Assembly (NCBI GenBank): GCA_013044085.1
Contig: JABEVI010000163.1
Coordinates: 1 to 6,892, forward strand
DNA: 6,892 bases
Direction of reading: 5' to 3'
From: Steroidobacteraceae bacterium
Lineage (GTDB): Bacteria; Pseudomonadota; Gammaproteobacteria; Steroidobacterales; Steroidobacteraceae
Shown here: in pieces, positions 1 through 6,036 of the stretch
How the letters are laid out: each line of letters opens with the position of its first letter
Numbering within the stretch: position 1 is the first letter of the stretch
Notes under the pieces: model-generated
Seen by the model: only the letters and a program-made list of their open reading frames with translations
The model's database searches: none
What the model was told of the DNA's origin: nothing
Translations under genes and position numbers: made by a program

Positions 1-1
1 C

Positions 2-154
2 GTGGACCGGAGCCTCGGCATGACGCGTACCGAGGTGCATTGCGCCCGCTGCGGCGGGCACCTCGGCCACGTCTTTGCCGACGGCCCCGATCCGACCGGC
101 GAGCGCTACTGCATGAACGGCCTGTCGTTGCGGTTCGAACCGCAAACGCCCTAG
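2..154 (+). CDS. msrB: Peptide-methionine (R)-S-oxide reductase MsrB, C-terminal part
   Basis: The 5' end lies outside the window. Only the last 50 residues are visible, ending in TAG at 152-154. MsrB reduces the R-epimer of methionine sulfoxide in proteins and so repairs oxidative damage. The visible part starts VDRSLGMTRTEV and contains HCARCGGHLGHVF, where Cys14 and Cys17 of the fragment form the second CxxC pair of the zinc site. It then has the conserved DGPDPTGERYC segment, in which Cys37 (RYC) is the catalytic cysteine. The C-terminal SLRF strand is present. The usual NSASL after the catalytic cysteine is NGLSL here, a mild divergence. The protein ends soon after SLRF, as in short MsrB forms. 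Its stop codon shares the CTAG tetramer with the stop of the convergent propeller gene. No signal peptide can be judged because the N-terminus is missing. The family call is firm. Confidence 0.93.
   Translation: MDRSLGMTRTEVHCARCGGHLGHVFADGPDPTGERYCMNGLSLRFEPQTP
151..154. other. Shared CTAG stop tetramer of convergent genes
   Basis: CTAG is its own reverse complement. TAG at 152-154 ends msrB on the + strand and TAG read from 153-151 ends the propeller gene on the - strand, so the two stop codons overlap by two bases. There is no intergenic space and no hairpin terminator between the genes, so each transcript must end inside or beyond the opposing gene. Confidence 0.9.
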
Positions 155-1233
155 GGCGCGAAGACCGCCACGCAACCGGCCGGGCAGACCCCGGCCTTCG
201 GGTCCGCCTGGATCGGCACGAACACCCTGCCGGTGCGCGGATCGGCCGCGACCGAGTGGGCGTGCGAACCGGTCGGCAGGTTCTCGATCCAGCGATCGGT
301 GTTCGCATTGACGACGCCGAGCACGGGGCCGCTCGGAAAGCCGCCGGCCGCCAGGTAGTAGCGATGCGCCTTCGGGTCATACCACACCTCGTCGGAACCG
401 CCGACCTGGCGGATGGTCGCGACGATGGCGCCGGTGCGCGCGTTCAGGATCAGCGACTTCGGGGCGAATCCGGCCGCGACCGCGTCATCGCTGCAGCCGA
501 CCAACAGATGCCCGTGCGGCCCCACCGCAAGACCGGCCGGCATGCACGCATGAACCGGCATGAACTTCTCGAGGCGGTGGGTACGCGGATCGATCACGGC
601 AACCGCACCATCGGCCTTGACCTCGTCGAGCACCGGGATCGACAAATAAACCAGGCCGGTCGCCGGATCCCACGCGGGCTGCTCAGCGCCGTCGGTCGCC
701 CGGGTGAGGACGAGTTTGCCGATCACGCGCCGGGTGCGCGTCGAGACGAACGAGACGAACGGCGGTTTGTCGGCGTTGTTGACCGCGATCACGAGATGAT
801 CGCGCGCATCGTAGGTCATCTCATCGACACGCTTCCTGCCGCCGGTGGGGATGGAAGCGACGATCGACTTGCTGCGCAGGTCCACGACCTTGAGCGTGCT
901 GTCGCCATTGCCGGCCCAGAACTCACGTGACCCGACGGCGACCACGCCATTGGGTCCGGCGGAACTGAAGCCCTTCGCCGGATCGTAGCCGCTGAAGCCT
1001 GGGACGCGGCCGATGAATGTCGCGCTCGCCGCATCGAACAGATCGAGACTGCGGTTGGAACGATCGGAGAACGCGTAGATGCCCCGATCGTTCACGAAGC
1101 CGATGTCGAAACTCGCCAGCGTCCGCCCCGGCACCCGGATCGTCGCGACCCTCGCGGCCGCATGCGCACCGACGCCGAGCGTCAGCGCGGCCACCGCCCC
1201 CATCCACATTCCACGTGCTTGATGCTTGATCAT
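151..1233 (-). CDS. Exported YncE/YVTN-like beta-propeller protein
   Basis: A 360-residue protein whose N-terminus (MIKHQARGMWMGAVAALTLGVGAHA) is a Sec signal peptide, probably cleaved after AHA near residue 25-27. The mature part consists of repeated blade-like units: SLDLFDAASATFIGRV, TLKVVDLRSKSIVASIPTG, VAVIDPRTHRLEKF, LILNARTGAIVATI and HSVAADPRTGRVFVP. This is the pattern of YVTN/YncE seven-bladed propellers. No catalytic residues are recognisable, so the biochemical role is unknown. Binding or scaffolding in the periplasm is an inference. Four cysteines remain after signal cleavage (230, 247, 350, 354), the last two as CPAGC near the C-terminus. This is not a heme motif, since no His follows. 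Start: ATG at 1233 is preferred because GGGGGA lies 8 bases upstream. An in-frame ATG at 1239 is possible but sits only 2 bases from that motif. The gene starts 22 bases after the kinase stop, so it is likely the last gene of the regulator-kinase operon. Its stop overlaps the msrB stop. Confidence 0.82.
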   Translation of the reverse strand: MIKHQARGMWMGAVAALTLGVGAHAAARVATIRVPGRTLASFDIGFVNDRGIYAFSDRSNRSLDLFDAASATFIGRVPGFSGYDPAKGFSSAGPNGVVAVGSREFWAGNGDSTLKVVDLRSKSIVASIPTGGRKRVDEMTYDARDHLVIAVNNADKPPFVSFVSTRTRRVIGKLVLTRATDGAEQPAWDPATGLVYLSIPVLDEVKADGAVAVIDPRTHRLEKFMPVHACMPAGLAVGPHGHLLVGCSDDAVAAGFAPKSLILNARTGAIVATIRQVGGSDEVWYDPKAHRYYLAAGGFPSGPVLGVVNANTDRWIENLPTGSHAHSVAADPRTGRVFVPIQADPKAGVCPAGCVAVFAP

Positions 1234-1255
1234 CGACATTGTCCCCCAGGTAAAT

Positions 1256-2635
1256 TCACGCGCCAGTGTAACTGGGATCGGCCGCCGGAATCTCGAACAC
1301 CACCCGCAGGCCGCGCCCGCCGTGACCGCTCTCGACATGGATGCGGCCGCGGTGCAGATCGATGATGCCGCGGCAGATCGCCAGACCGAGTCCGGTGCCT
1401 TCGTGATCCGGCCCGCTCGCCGACCGCAGGCGCACGAAGCGGTCGAAGATGTGCGCGCGCTCGGTCTCCGGGACGCCCGGCCCTTCATCCTCGATCGACA
1501 TGCGCCAGAATTCGCGGTCGATCACCGAGCGCAGCTCGATCCTGCCGCCGGGCGGGGAGGCGTTGACGGCGTTGCTCAAGAGGTTCAGCAGCACCCGGCG
1601 CAGCCAGCGCGGTTCGCAGATCGCGCGTCCCGTGCCCTCGTGCGTGAAGCTGAACACCAAACCACGGTGTTCGGCGAGCACTTCGGCGTCGGCGTTGAAG
1701 GAGGCGAGCACCGTCGCCGGATCGTGCGGCGCAAGCTGCAGCGTGATGCTGCGCGCCTCGGCACGCGACAGGAAGAGGAGTTCATCGATGGTTCCGTTGA
1801 GCCGCGACAGATCCTCCAGAAGGGTGAGGATCTCCTCCTCGTTGTCCGCGCTCAGGGTGCCGTTGGCGAGGAGCTTCTCGGCGTGCAGACGCGCGAGCGA
1901 CAACGGGGTCTTCAATTCGTGCGAGGCGTCGGCGGCGAAGCGGCGCACGTTGCGGAACGAGTCCTCCAGACGCTCGAACATGGCGTTCAGCAGCTGCGCC
2001 AGATCGGCGATCTCGTCCTGGACGGCCGGCACCGGGATGCGCTCGCTCAGATTGTCCGAGCCGATGCGGCTCGCCGTCTCGCGGATCAGCCGCACGGGGC
2101 GCAAGGCGACGCGCGACAGGCCGAAGCCGATCGCGGTGCTCATGCCGAGCATCAATACGAGCAGCGCCACGCAGACCTCGGAATAGCCCTCCATGACGCC
2201 GTCGACCTGGGTTTCGGAAGTCGCCAGGATCACCTCGTAGGGCGGCAGGGGAAATTCGCCGACCCGCAGAAGGCCCACATCCGGCAAACGGATCAGGTAG
2301 CGGCTCTTGCCGCGCAGGTCCGGCAGCGATCGACCGTGCAGATTGTTCGAATAAAAAATCGTGCCGTGACCCCGGGTGCGGATGTCGATGTAGAACAGCA
2401 CCGAGGCGAAGTTGGTGGTCTCGCGAATGCGCTGATTGATCACTGCGGGGCTCAAATCACGGTAGTCCGGCCCGAGATGCGCGCGGATTTGCGCGAACTC
2501 GGACTGGTTCAGCAGATCCAGTCCGTGGATCAGGTAACCCTCGAGGAGGTAGTAGCCGGCGACGAACAGGCACGCGAGCGTCACGGTCGCCGCGGAGGCG
2601 TACCAGAGCGCAAGCCGCGCGCCGATCGACTTCAT
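1256..2635 (-). CDS. Membrane sensor histidine kinase (HAMP, HisKA, HATPase), CusS/QseC-like
   Basis: This 459-residue inner-membrane kinase should autophosphorylate in response to an envelope signal and pass the phosphate to the adjacent regulator. A first membrane helix spans about residues 9-32. A periplasmic sensor region of roughly 120 residues (34-152) follows, then a second helix (about 153-174) and a HAMP linker (about 175-228, with LRPVRLI). The H-box FAADASHELKTPLS carries the phosphoacceptor His239. The ATPase domain shows the N-box NLLSNAVNAS (Asn355), G1 DEGPGVP (383-389), F-box IFDRF (397-401) and G2 GTGLGLAI (413-420). All catalytic motifs are intact. The periplasmic part has His at 37, 53, 90 and 100, but no recognised ligand-binding domain. 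The start ATG overlaps the regulator stop as ATGA (2632-2635). No clear Shine-Dalgarno lies upstream, so translation is probably coupled to the regulator. Architecture and length match the CusS/CopS and QseC/PmrB groups. The exact signal is unknown. Confidence 0.96.
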   Translation of the reverse strand: MKSIGARLALWYASAATVTLACLFVAGYYLLEGYLIHGLDLLNQSEFAQIRAHLGPDYRDLSPAVINQRIRETTNFASVLFYIDIRTRGHGTIFYSNNLHGRSLPDLRGKSRYLIRLPDVGLLRVGEFPLPPYEVILATSETQVDGVMEGYSEVCVALLVLMLGMSTAIGFGLSRVALRPVRLIRETASRIGSDNLSERIPVPAVQDEIADLAQLLNAMFERLEDSFRNVRRFAADASHELKTPLSLARLHAEKLLANGTLSADNEEEILTLLEDLSRLNGTIDELLFLSRAEARSITLQLAPHDPATVLASFNADAEVLAEHRGLVFSFTHEGTGRAICEPRWLRRVLLNLLSNAVNASPPGGRIELRSVIDREFWRMSIEDEGPGVPETERAHIFDRFVRLRSASGPDHEGTGLGLAICRGIIDLHRGRIHVESGHGGRGLRVVFEIPAADPSYTGA

Positions 2636-3297
2636 TGCAGCTTGTAGCCCACGCCGCGCACGGTCTTGAACATCGGCTTGTCATCCTTGGTGTCGAACTT
2701 TGCGCGCAGCTTGCTCATGTAGACGTCGAGCAGATTGGCATCGACCTCGTACGGCGAGGACCACACCTTCTCGCAGATCAGCGAGCGGGTGAGGATGCGT
2801 CCAGGGTTCTGCATGAAAATTTCCAGCAGCGCGAACTCCCGGCTGGTCAACTCGAGCACCGCGCCCTGGTAGTGCGTCGTGCGGCCCACCAGATCCATGC
2901 GGATGCCGCGATGTTCGAGCACCGTGTCCTTGACGCTCGACTGGCGGCGCAGCAAGGAGCGCAGGCGCGCCAGCAGCTCCTGCAGGCTGAAGGGCTTCGG
3001 CAAATAGTCGTCGGCACCGACGTCGAGGCCGCGGATGCGGTCCTCGACGGCGTCCCGCGCGCTCAAGATGATCACCGGTTCATTGAAGCCGCTGCGGCGC
3101 CACTGCTGCAGAAGATCGAGCCCATCGCCGTCCGGCAGGCCGAGATCGAGCACGATCGCGTCATAGCTCGTCTCGCAGAGCGCATCGCGCGCGCCCGCGC
3201 AGCTCGCCACGGCTTTCACCGCGTAGCCAGCCTCGGAAAGGCCCTGCTTGAGCAACACGCCGAGCCGGCGCTGGTCTTCGACCACGAGAATTTTCAT
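2632..3297 (-). CDS. OmpR/PhoB-family response regulator, CusR/CopR-like
   Basis: A 221-residue cytoplasmic transcription regulator. The receiver domain (about 1-115) starts MKILVVED, with acidic residues Glu7/Asp8. It has the phosphoacceptor Asp51 in VLDLGLPDGDG, the switch residue Ser79 in ILSARD, and Lys101 in ADDYLPKPF. The C-terminal winged-helix DNA-binding domain (about 126-221) shows LELTSREFALLEIFMQNPGRILTR, then NLLDVYMSKLRAKFD in the recognition-helix area, and ends with the wing motif TVRGVGYKL. Length and motifs are full-size for the family. The start at 3297 is chosen because MKILVVED is the usual family start and GAGG lies just upstream (complement of 3301-3304, spacing only 3). 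The open frame extends further upstream but lacks family similarity there. The gene is first in the leftward operon and diverges from the efflux operon, so it likely controls that operon and possibly itself. CusR/CopR-like metal regulators look closest, with PmrA/QseB types an alternative. Confidence 0.97.
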   Translation of the reverse strand: MKILVVEDQRRLGVLLKQGLSEAGYAVKAVASCAGARDALCETSYDAIVLDLGLPDGDGLDLLQQWRRSGFNEPVIILSARDAVEDRIRGLDVGADDYLPKPFSLQELLARLRSLLRRQSSVKDTVLEHRGIRMDLVGRTTHYQGAVLELTSREFALLEIFMQNPGRILTRSLICEKVWSSPYEVDANLLDVYMSKLRAKFDTKDDKPMFKTVRGVGYKLQ

Positions 3298-3357
3298 GAT
3301 CCTCAAGCCACGGAGGGGCAAGCGATGTCGCTCGTATGGACGGAACGATACCTGAAC

Positions 3358-3377
3358 CCATCGGGCATTTGCGATGG
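3358..3377. repeat. Perfect 6-bp inverted repeat with 8-base spacer
   Basis: CCATCG (3358-3363) and CGATGG (3372-3377) are perfect inverted copies around GGCATTTG. The dyad lies 61-80 bases upstream of the regulator start codon. It could be an operator for a second DNA-binding protein or a small hairpin in the regulator leader RNA. It may also be chance in GC-rich DNA, since it has no known family match. Confidence 0.35.
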
Positions 3378-3400
3378 TCCCGGCGGGCGCAGTGTCGTCG

Positions 3401-3422
3401 TGAAACCTAAATGCAACCTTAA
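3401..3422. promoter_or_regulatory. Tandem 11-bp direct repeat, candidate response-regulator box
   Basis: Two adjacent 11-mers, TGAAACCTAAA (3401-3411) and TGCAACCTTAA (3412-3422), match at 9 of 11 positions, giving a core AACCT repeated with an exact 11-base period. On the opposite strand this reads TTAAGGTTGCA then TTTAGGTTTCA. Tandem half-sites about one helical turn apart are the usual target of OmpR-family dimers. The minus-strand version, with the preceding T, resembles the PmrA box pattern YTTAAG-N5-YTTAAG: the first half TTTAAG fits, and the second half ATTTAG fits at 4 of 6 positions. The repeat is seen directly. Binding by the adjacent regulator is inferred from its location between the two operons. 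Confidence 0.6.
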
Positions 3423-3442
3423 ATCGCACCGCAAACCCCCGG

Positions 3443-3458
3443 ACGGGTGGCCGCCCGT
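3443..3458. repeat. GC-rich near-palindrome upstream of the efflux operon
   Basis: ACGGGTGGCCGCCCGT is self-complementary at 7 of 8 pairs around a GGCC centre. It lies between the direct repeat and the outer-membrane factor gene, immediately upstream of the TATCCT -10 candidate, where a -35 element would be expected. It could be an operator or part of a leader hairpin. It is unlikely to be a terminator, as no T-run follows on either strand. Confidence 0.35.
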
Positions 3459-3521
3459 GATGCGGTATCCTAGGCATTCAGTTCCGGTTAAGGCCGGTGC
3501 AGCACACTGCTCATGCTTCCC

Positions 3522-3527
3522 GGGAGG
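3522..3527 (+). promoter_or_regulatory. Ribosome binding site of the outer-membrane factor gene
   Basis: GGGAGG lies 8 bases upstream of the ATG at 3536. It is the strongest Shine-Dalgarno match near the efflux operon and decides the start. The earlier GTG (3497) and the later ATG codons (3566, 3593) have no comparable motif. Confidence 0.7.
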
Positions 3528-3535
3528 TTGAACTG

Positions 3536-4963
3536 ATGCCAGATACCGCGGTCGGACCGTGGGCCATGTCCGCGAGCCCTGAAAATCGACGTATGCATCG
3601 GCGCGCGAAGCGCCGGCGGGCGCTCATCGCCCTGCCGCTGCTCGCGCTCGCCGGCTGCGCGATCTACAAGCCGCTGCCGCTGCCGAAGCACGACAACCTC
3701 GCCGCAGCGCTGCCGGGTCGGGCGACGCGCACGGCGTCGGCGCCTGCGCCGCTCGACATGGATCAAGTGGCGACCCTCGCGGTGCTCAACAATCCGGACT
3801 TGAAGACGGCACGCGCCACGCTCGGGGTCGCCGCCGCACAGGCGTTCGCCGCCGGCATCCTGCCAAACCCGCGGATCAACCTGAGTTCTGACCGGCCGCT
3901 CGACCGGGTGAACGCACCGGCCGATCCTCGCTACCCGGAATACCGCGCGTACGGCATCGGCCTGTCGGTCGACCTGCGGGCGCTGCTCACCCATCACAGT
4001 CAGTACGAGGCGGCGCGCGCGCAGCTCAGCCAGGCGCGCGCCGAACTGTTGTGGCGCGAGTGGCAGACGGTCGCCGAAGCGCGCTTGCTGTACGTCGCGC
4101 AACAGCTCGGCGAACGGCGGCGTGCGCTGTTCGAACCGGCGGCAAAATTGTACGCAAAGACCGCCGCGCGCTCGCGCCGGGCGCTGCTCGAAGGCAACCT
4201 CGCCCGTGACCAGGCGGATGCCGACCAGGCGCTGATGCTCTCGGTCCGCGCCCAGGCCGACGCTGCTGCACGCAGCGCGGCGCAGTCGCGCAGCGCACTA
4301 CGGGCACTGCTCGGGCTGCGGCCCGGTGTGCGCGTGCCGCTGCGGGCGCTTGGGGCGCCGAAGGTACCAAACCGCACCGCACTGCTCGCCGCCGTGCGTG
4401 CGCTGCCCGTGCGGCGCCCGGACTTGCGCGCGCTGCGTGCCGGCTATCGCGGTCAGGAAGCCGAGGTGCGGATCGCGGTGCTCTCTCAGTTCCCCAACAT
4501 CGTGATCGGTTTCGACCGTCAGCGCGATTTCTCCGATGTGCATTCCCTCGGCGGCACGGTTTCCTTCGACCTGCCGATCTTCGACCGCGGCCAGGGGGCG
4601 ATCGCGATCCAGCGTGCGACGCGCGCGCAGCTGCGTGCGGCGTATCAGGCGCGGCTCGATCAAGCGACGACAGACGTCTGGCAGTTGTGGCACGAGATGC
4701 GCGCACTGCACGCCGAACTCGCGCTGATCGACCGACGCCTGCCGCGGCTGCGGCACAGTCTGGCCGAGGCGCGGCGCGCGTACCGGGCCGGCAGCTATCC
4801 GGCCGCAAGTTATTCGACCCTGGTCGGGGCCTACCTGGGTGCCGCCGGCAACCGCTACGATCTGTTACAGAACCTGTGGTCCGACTCCATCGCGCTCGCC
4901 ACCTTGACGGGCGCACCAATCGAGCCTGCCGTCCTCGACGGCAGCAAAGCGAGCCTGTCATGA
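3536..4963 (+). CDS. TolC-family outer-membrane efflux lipoprotein (OEP/CusC-CzcC-like)
   Basis: A 475-residue outer-membrane channel that would let the tripartite pump discharge substrate outside the cell. A lipoprotein signal (MHRRAKRRRALIALPLLALAGC) ends in the lipobox LAGC. The acylated Cys is residue 41 from this start, and the next residue is Ala, consistent with outer-membrane sorting. Two OEP-type repeats follow. The first runs from LDMDQVATLAVLNNPDLKTAR through FAAGILPNPRINLSSD into long Ala/Arg/Gln-rich helices. The second runs from LPVRRPDLRALRAGYRGQEAEVR through FPNIVIGFDRQ and VSFDLPIFDRGQGAIAIQRA into another helical pair. These are the family's barrel and alpha-barrel elements. 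The start follows the GGGAGG site. It leaves an unusually long 19-residue extension before MHRRAKRRR, so ATG 3593 (456 aa) is a real alternative, though its upstream region has no good binding site. The gene is first in the efflux operon and overlaps the adaptor gene by ATGA (4960-4963). Confidence 0.93.
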   Translation: MPDTAVGPWAMSASPENRRMHRRAKRRRALIALPLLALAGCAIYKPLPLPKHDNLAAALPGRATRTASAPAPLDMDQVATLAVLNNPDLKTARATLGVAAAQAFAAGILPNPRINLSSDRPLDRVNAPADPRYPEYRAYGIGLSVDLRALLTHHSQYEAARAQLSQARAELLWREWQTVAEARLLYVAQQLGERRRALFEPAAKLYAKTAARSRRALLEGNLARDQADADQALMLSVRAQADAAARSAAQSRSALRALLGLRPGVRVPLRALGAPKVPNRTALLAAVRALPVRRPDLRALRAGYRGQEAEVRIAVLSQFPNIVIGFDRQRDFSDVHSLGGTVSFDLPIFDRGQGAIAIQRATRAQLRAAYQARLDQATTDVWQLWHEMRALHAELALIDRRLPRLRHSLAEARRAYRAGSYPAASYSTLVGAYLGAAGNRYDLLQNLWSDSIALATLTGAPIEPAVLDGSKASLS

Positions 4964-6036
4964 GCCGATCGATGCTGTCTGCCCCCGCCGCGGGCGCCTT
5001 TCTGCTCGGCGCCGCCCTCCTGTGCGCCGTTCTGCCGGGCGCCGCGGTGGCCGCCAACGCCGATGCCGGCCTCAGCGTACTCGTCAAGACCACCACGGTT
5101 CGCAGCGGGAGCCTGCCCCACACCTTGACGGCTTTCGGCCGCGCACAGCCGGAGCCGGCCGCGCAGATTAGCCTGATGGCACCGCTGTCGGCGAACGTGA
5201 GCGAGCTCTACGTACGAGTCGGCGAGCGGGTCGCGAAGGGCGCCCCACTCGTGAAACTCACCCCCACACCGGCCACCGCGGCGTCCTACGCTGCCGCAGT
5301 CTCGGCAGAACACGTGGCGCGCGATGCGCTCGTGCGCACGCGACAGCTGCGCGCCGCGCGGCTCGCGACCGAGCCGCAGCTTGCCTCGGCCCGCAAAGCC
5401 GAGGGCGATGCCCGCGCCGCGCTTGCGGCACTGCGTGCGCAGGGGGCGGCGGGCCCCACGGTGCTGCGCGCACCGGACGCCGCGATCGTCCTGACGATCG
5501 GCGCCAGCGCCCACGCGATCGTCAACGAAGGCTCGCCGCTCGTCGAACTCGCACGGCCGAACGGGCTCGTTCTCAGGGTCGGCGTGATCCCCGCCGAGGC
5601 CGCCTCGATCAAGGTCGGCGATGTGGCGCTGGTCGCGCCGATCGGCGGCGGGGCGCGCATCAAGACGCGCGTGTCGCTGCGCGGTGCGGCCGTCGATCCG
5701 CTGAGCGGCCTCGTGCCCATCGACATCGAATTGCCGGTCGGCGCGCTGCTGCCCGGCGAGTCGGCGCAGGCGAGGATCACGACCGCCGAAGTGCGTGGTT
5801 ACGTCATCCCGCATTCGGCGGTTCTGGTCGACGGCAGCGGCGCGACCTACGTGGTTCAAATCGAAGGCGGCCTCGCGAAGACGGTGCCGGTGAAGGTTAC
5901 GCTCGCAGGCGGCGCGCACGACGTCGTCGCCGGCGCGCTCGATGTTGCCGCTCCGCTCGTGCTCGCCGGTGCGTACCAACTGCAGGACGGCATGAAGGTG
6001 CGCTACGGCGCCACGGCGGCGCGGGCCGCTCGATGA
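4960..6036 (+). CDS. RND efflux periplasmic adaptor (membrane-fusion protein, HlyD/AcrA type)
   Basis: A 358-residue adaptor that would bridge the RND pump and the outer-membrane channel in the periplasm. A Sec signal peptide (about 1-32, ending GAAVAA) is not followed by a lipobox, so the protein is exported without a lipid anchor. The first lipoyl half is ISLMAPLSANVSELYVRVGERVAKGAPLVKL (about 70-100). A short Ala/Arg-rich helical hairpin (about 103-163) follows, then the second lipoyl half VLRAPDAAIVLTIGASAHAIVNEGSPLVEL (168-197). A beta-barrel (about 202-275) comes next, ending LLPGESAQARI, and then a membrane-proximal domain with VIPHSAVLVDGSGATYVVQ and LQDGMKVR. The hairpin of about 60 residues is somewhat shorter than that of AcrA-like adaptors. 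The start ATG overlaps the channel gene stop as ATGA, and the stop overlaps the pump start the same way. The upstream binding site is weak, so coupling is likely. The substrate cannot be read from this protein. Confidence 0.91.
   Translation: MSRSMLSAPAAGAFLLGAALLCAVLPGAAVAANADAGLSVLVKTTTVRSGSLPHTLTAFGRAQPEPAAQISLMAPLSANVSELYVRVGERVAKGAPLVKLTPTPATAASYAAAVSAEHVARDALVRTRQLRAARLATEPQLASARKAEGDARAALAALRAQGAAGPTVLRAPDAAIVLTIGASAHAIVNEGSPLVELARPNGLVLRVGVIPAEAASIKVGDVALVAPIGGGARIKTRVSLRGAAVDPLSGLVPIDIELPVGALLPGESAQARITTAEVRGYVIPHSAVLVDGSGATYVVQIEGGLAKTVPVKVTLAGGAHDVVAGALDVAAPLVLAGAYQLQDGMKVRYGATAARAAR

Larger units (their letters stand above)
3298..3535. promoter_or_regulatory. Divergent intergenic control region between regulator and efflux operons
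   Basis: These 238 bases hold no convincing gene and must contain the promoters of both the leftward regulator operon and the rightward efflux operon. Its most AT-rich part is around 3401-3424, where a tandem direct repeat lies almost in the middle, about 105-115 bases from each start codon. A 6-bp inverted repeat (3358-3377) lies on the regulator side and a GC-rich near-palindrome (3443-3458) on the efflux side. No good sigma-70 promoter is visible in either direction. The best -10 candidate for the efflux side is TATCCT at 3466-3471, without a matching -35, which would fit a promoter that needs an activator. A single extra TTAAGG occurs at 3488-3493. Promoter positions are inference. Confidence 0.7.

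Noticed and set aside
172..348. A c-type heme site in the propeller C-terminus
   Set aside because: CPAGC is spaced CxxxC and is not followed by His, so it does not match CxxCH.
40..930. A 296-codon + strand frame overlapping the end of msrB and the propeller gene
   Set aside because: It is out of frame with the MsrB sequence and antisense to a protein with a signal peptide and blade repeats. Its Arg-rich low-complexity translation looks like a shadow.
1234..1488. The upstream extension of the propeller frame (to a possible start at 1488)
   Set aside because: It overlaps the end of the kinase gene, has no family-like sequence, and would bury the signal peptide in the middle of the protein.
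1226..2647. A 473-codon open frame on the + strand opposite the histidine kinase
   Set aside because: It is an exact antisense shadow of a kinase with all catalytic motifs intact. Its composition (rich in Arg, Gln, Asp, His, Ala) is typical of reverse frames in GC-rich DNA, and no family motif was seen.
3443..3458. A possible intrinsic terminator in the GC-rich near-palindrome
   Set aside because: No U-run follows on either strand and the location between two divergent genes leaves nothing to terminate. It was kept only as a possible operator or hairpin.
2635..3531. A 298-codon + strand frame opposite the response regulator and the intergenic region
   Set aside because: It mirrors the regulator gene, shows no recognisable domain, and runs through the control region. 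High GC content keeps reverse frames free of stops.
4026..5979. Long - strand frames (4026-5123 and 4855-5979) opposite the efflux genes
   Set aside because: Both are Arg/Ala-rich reverse readings of well-supported channel and adaptor genes, with no motifs or binding sites of their own.
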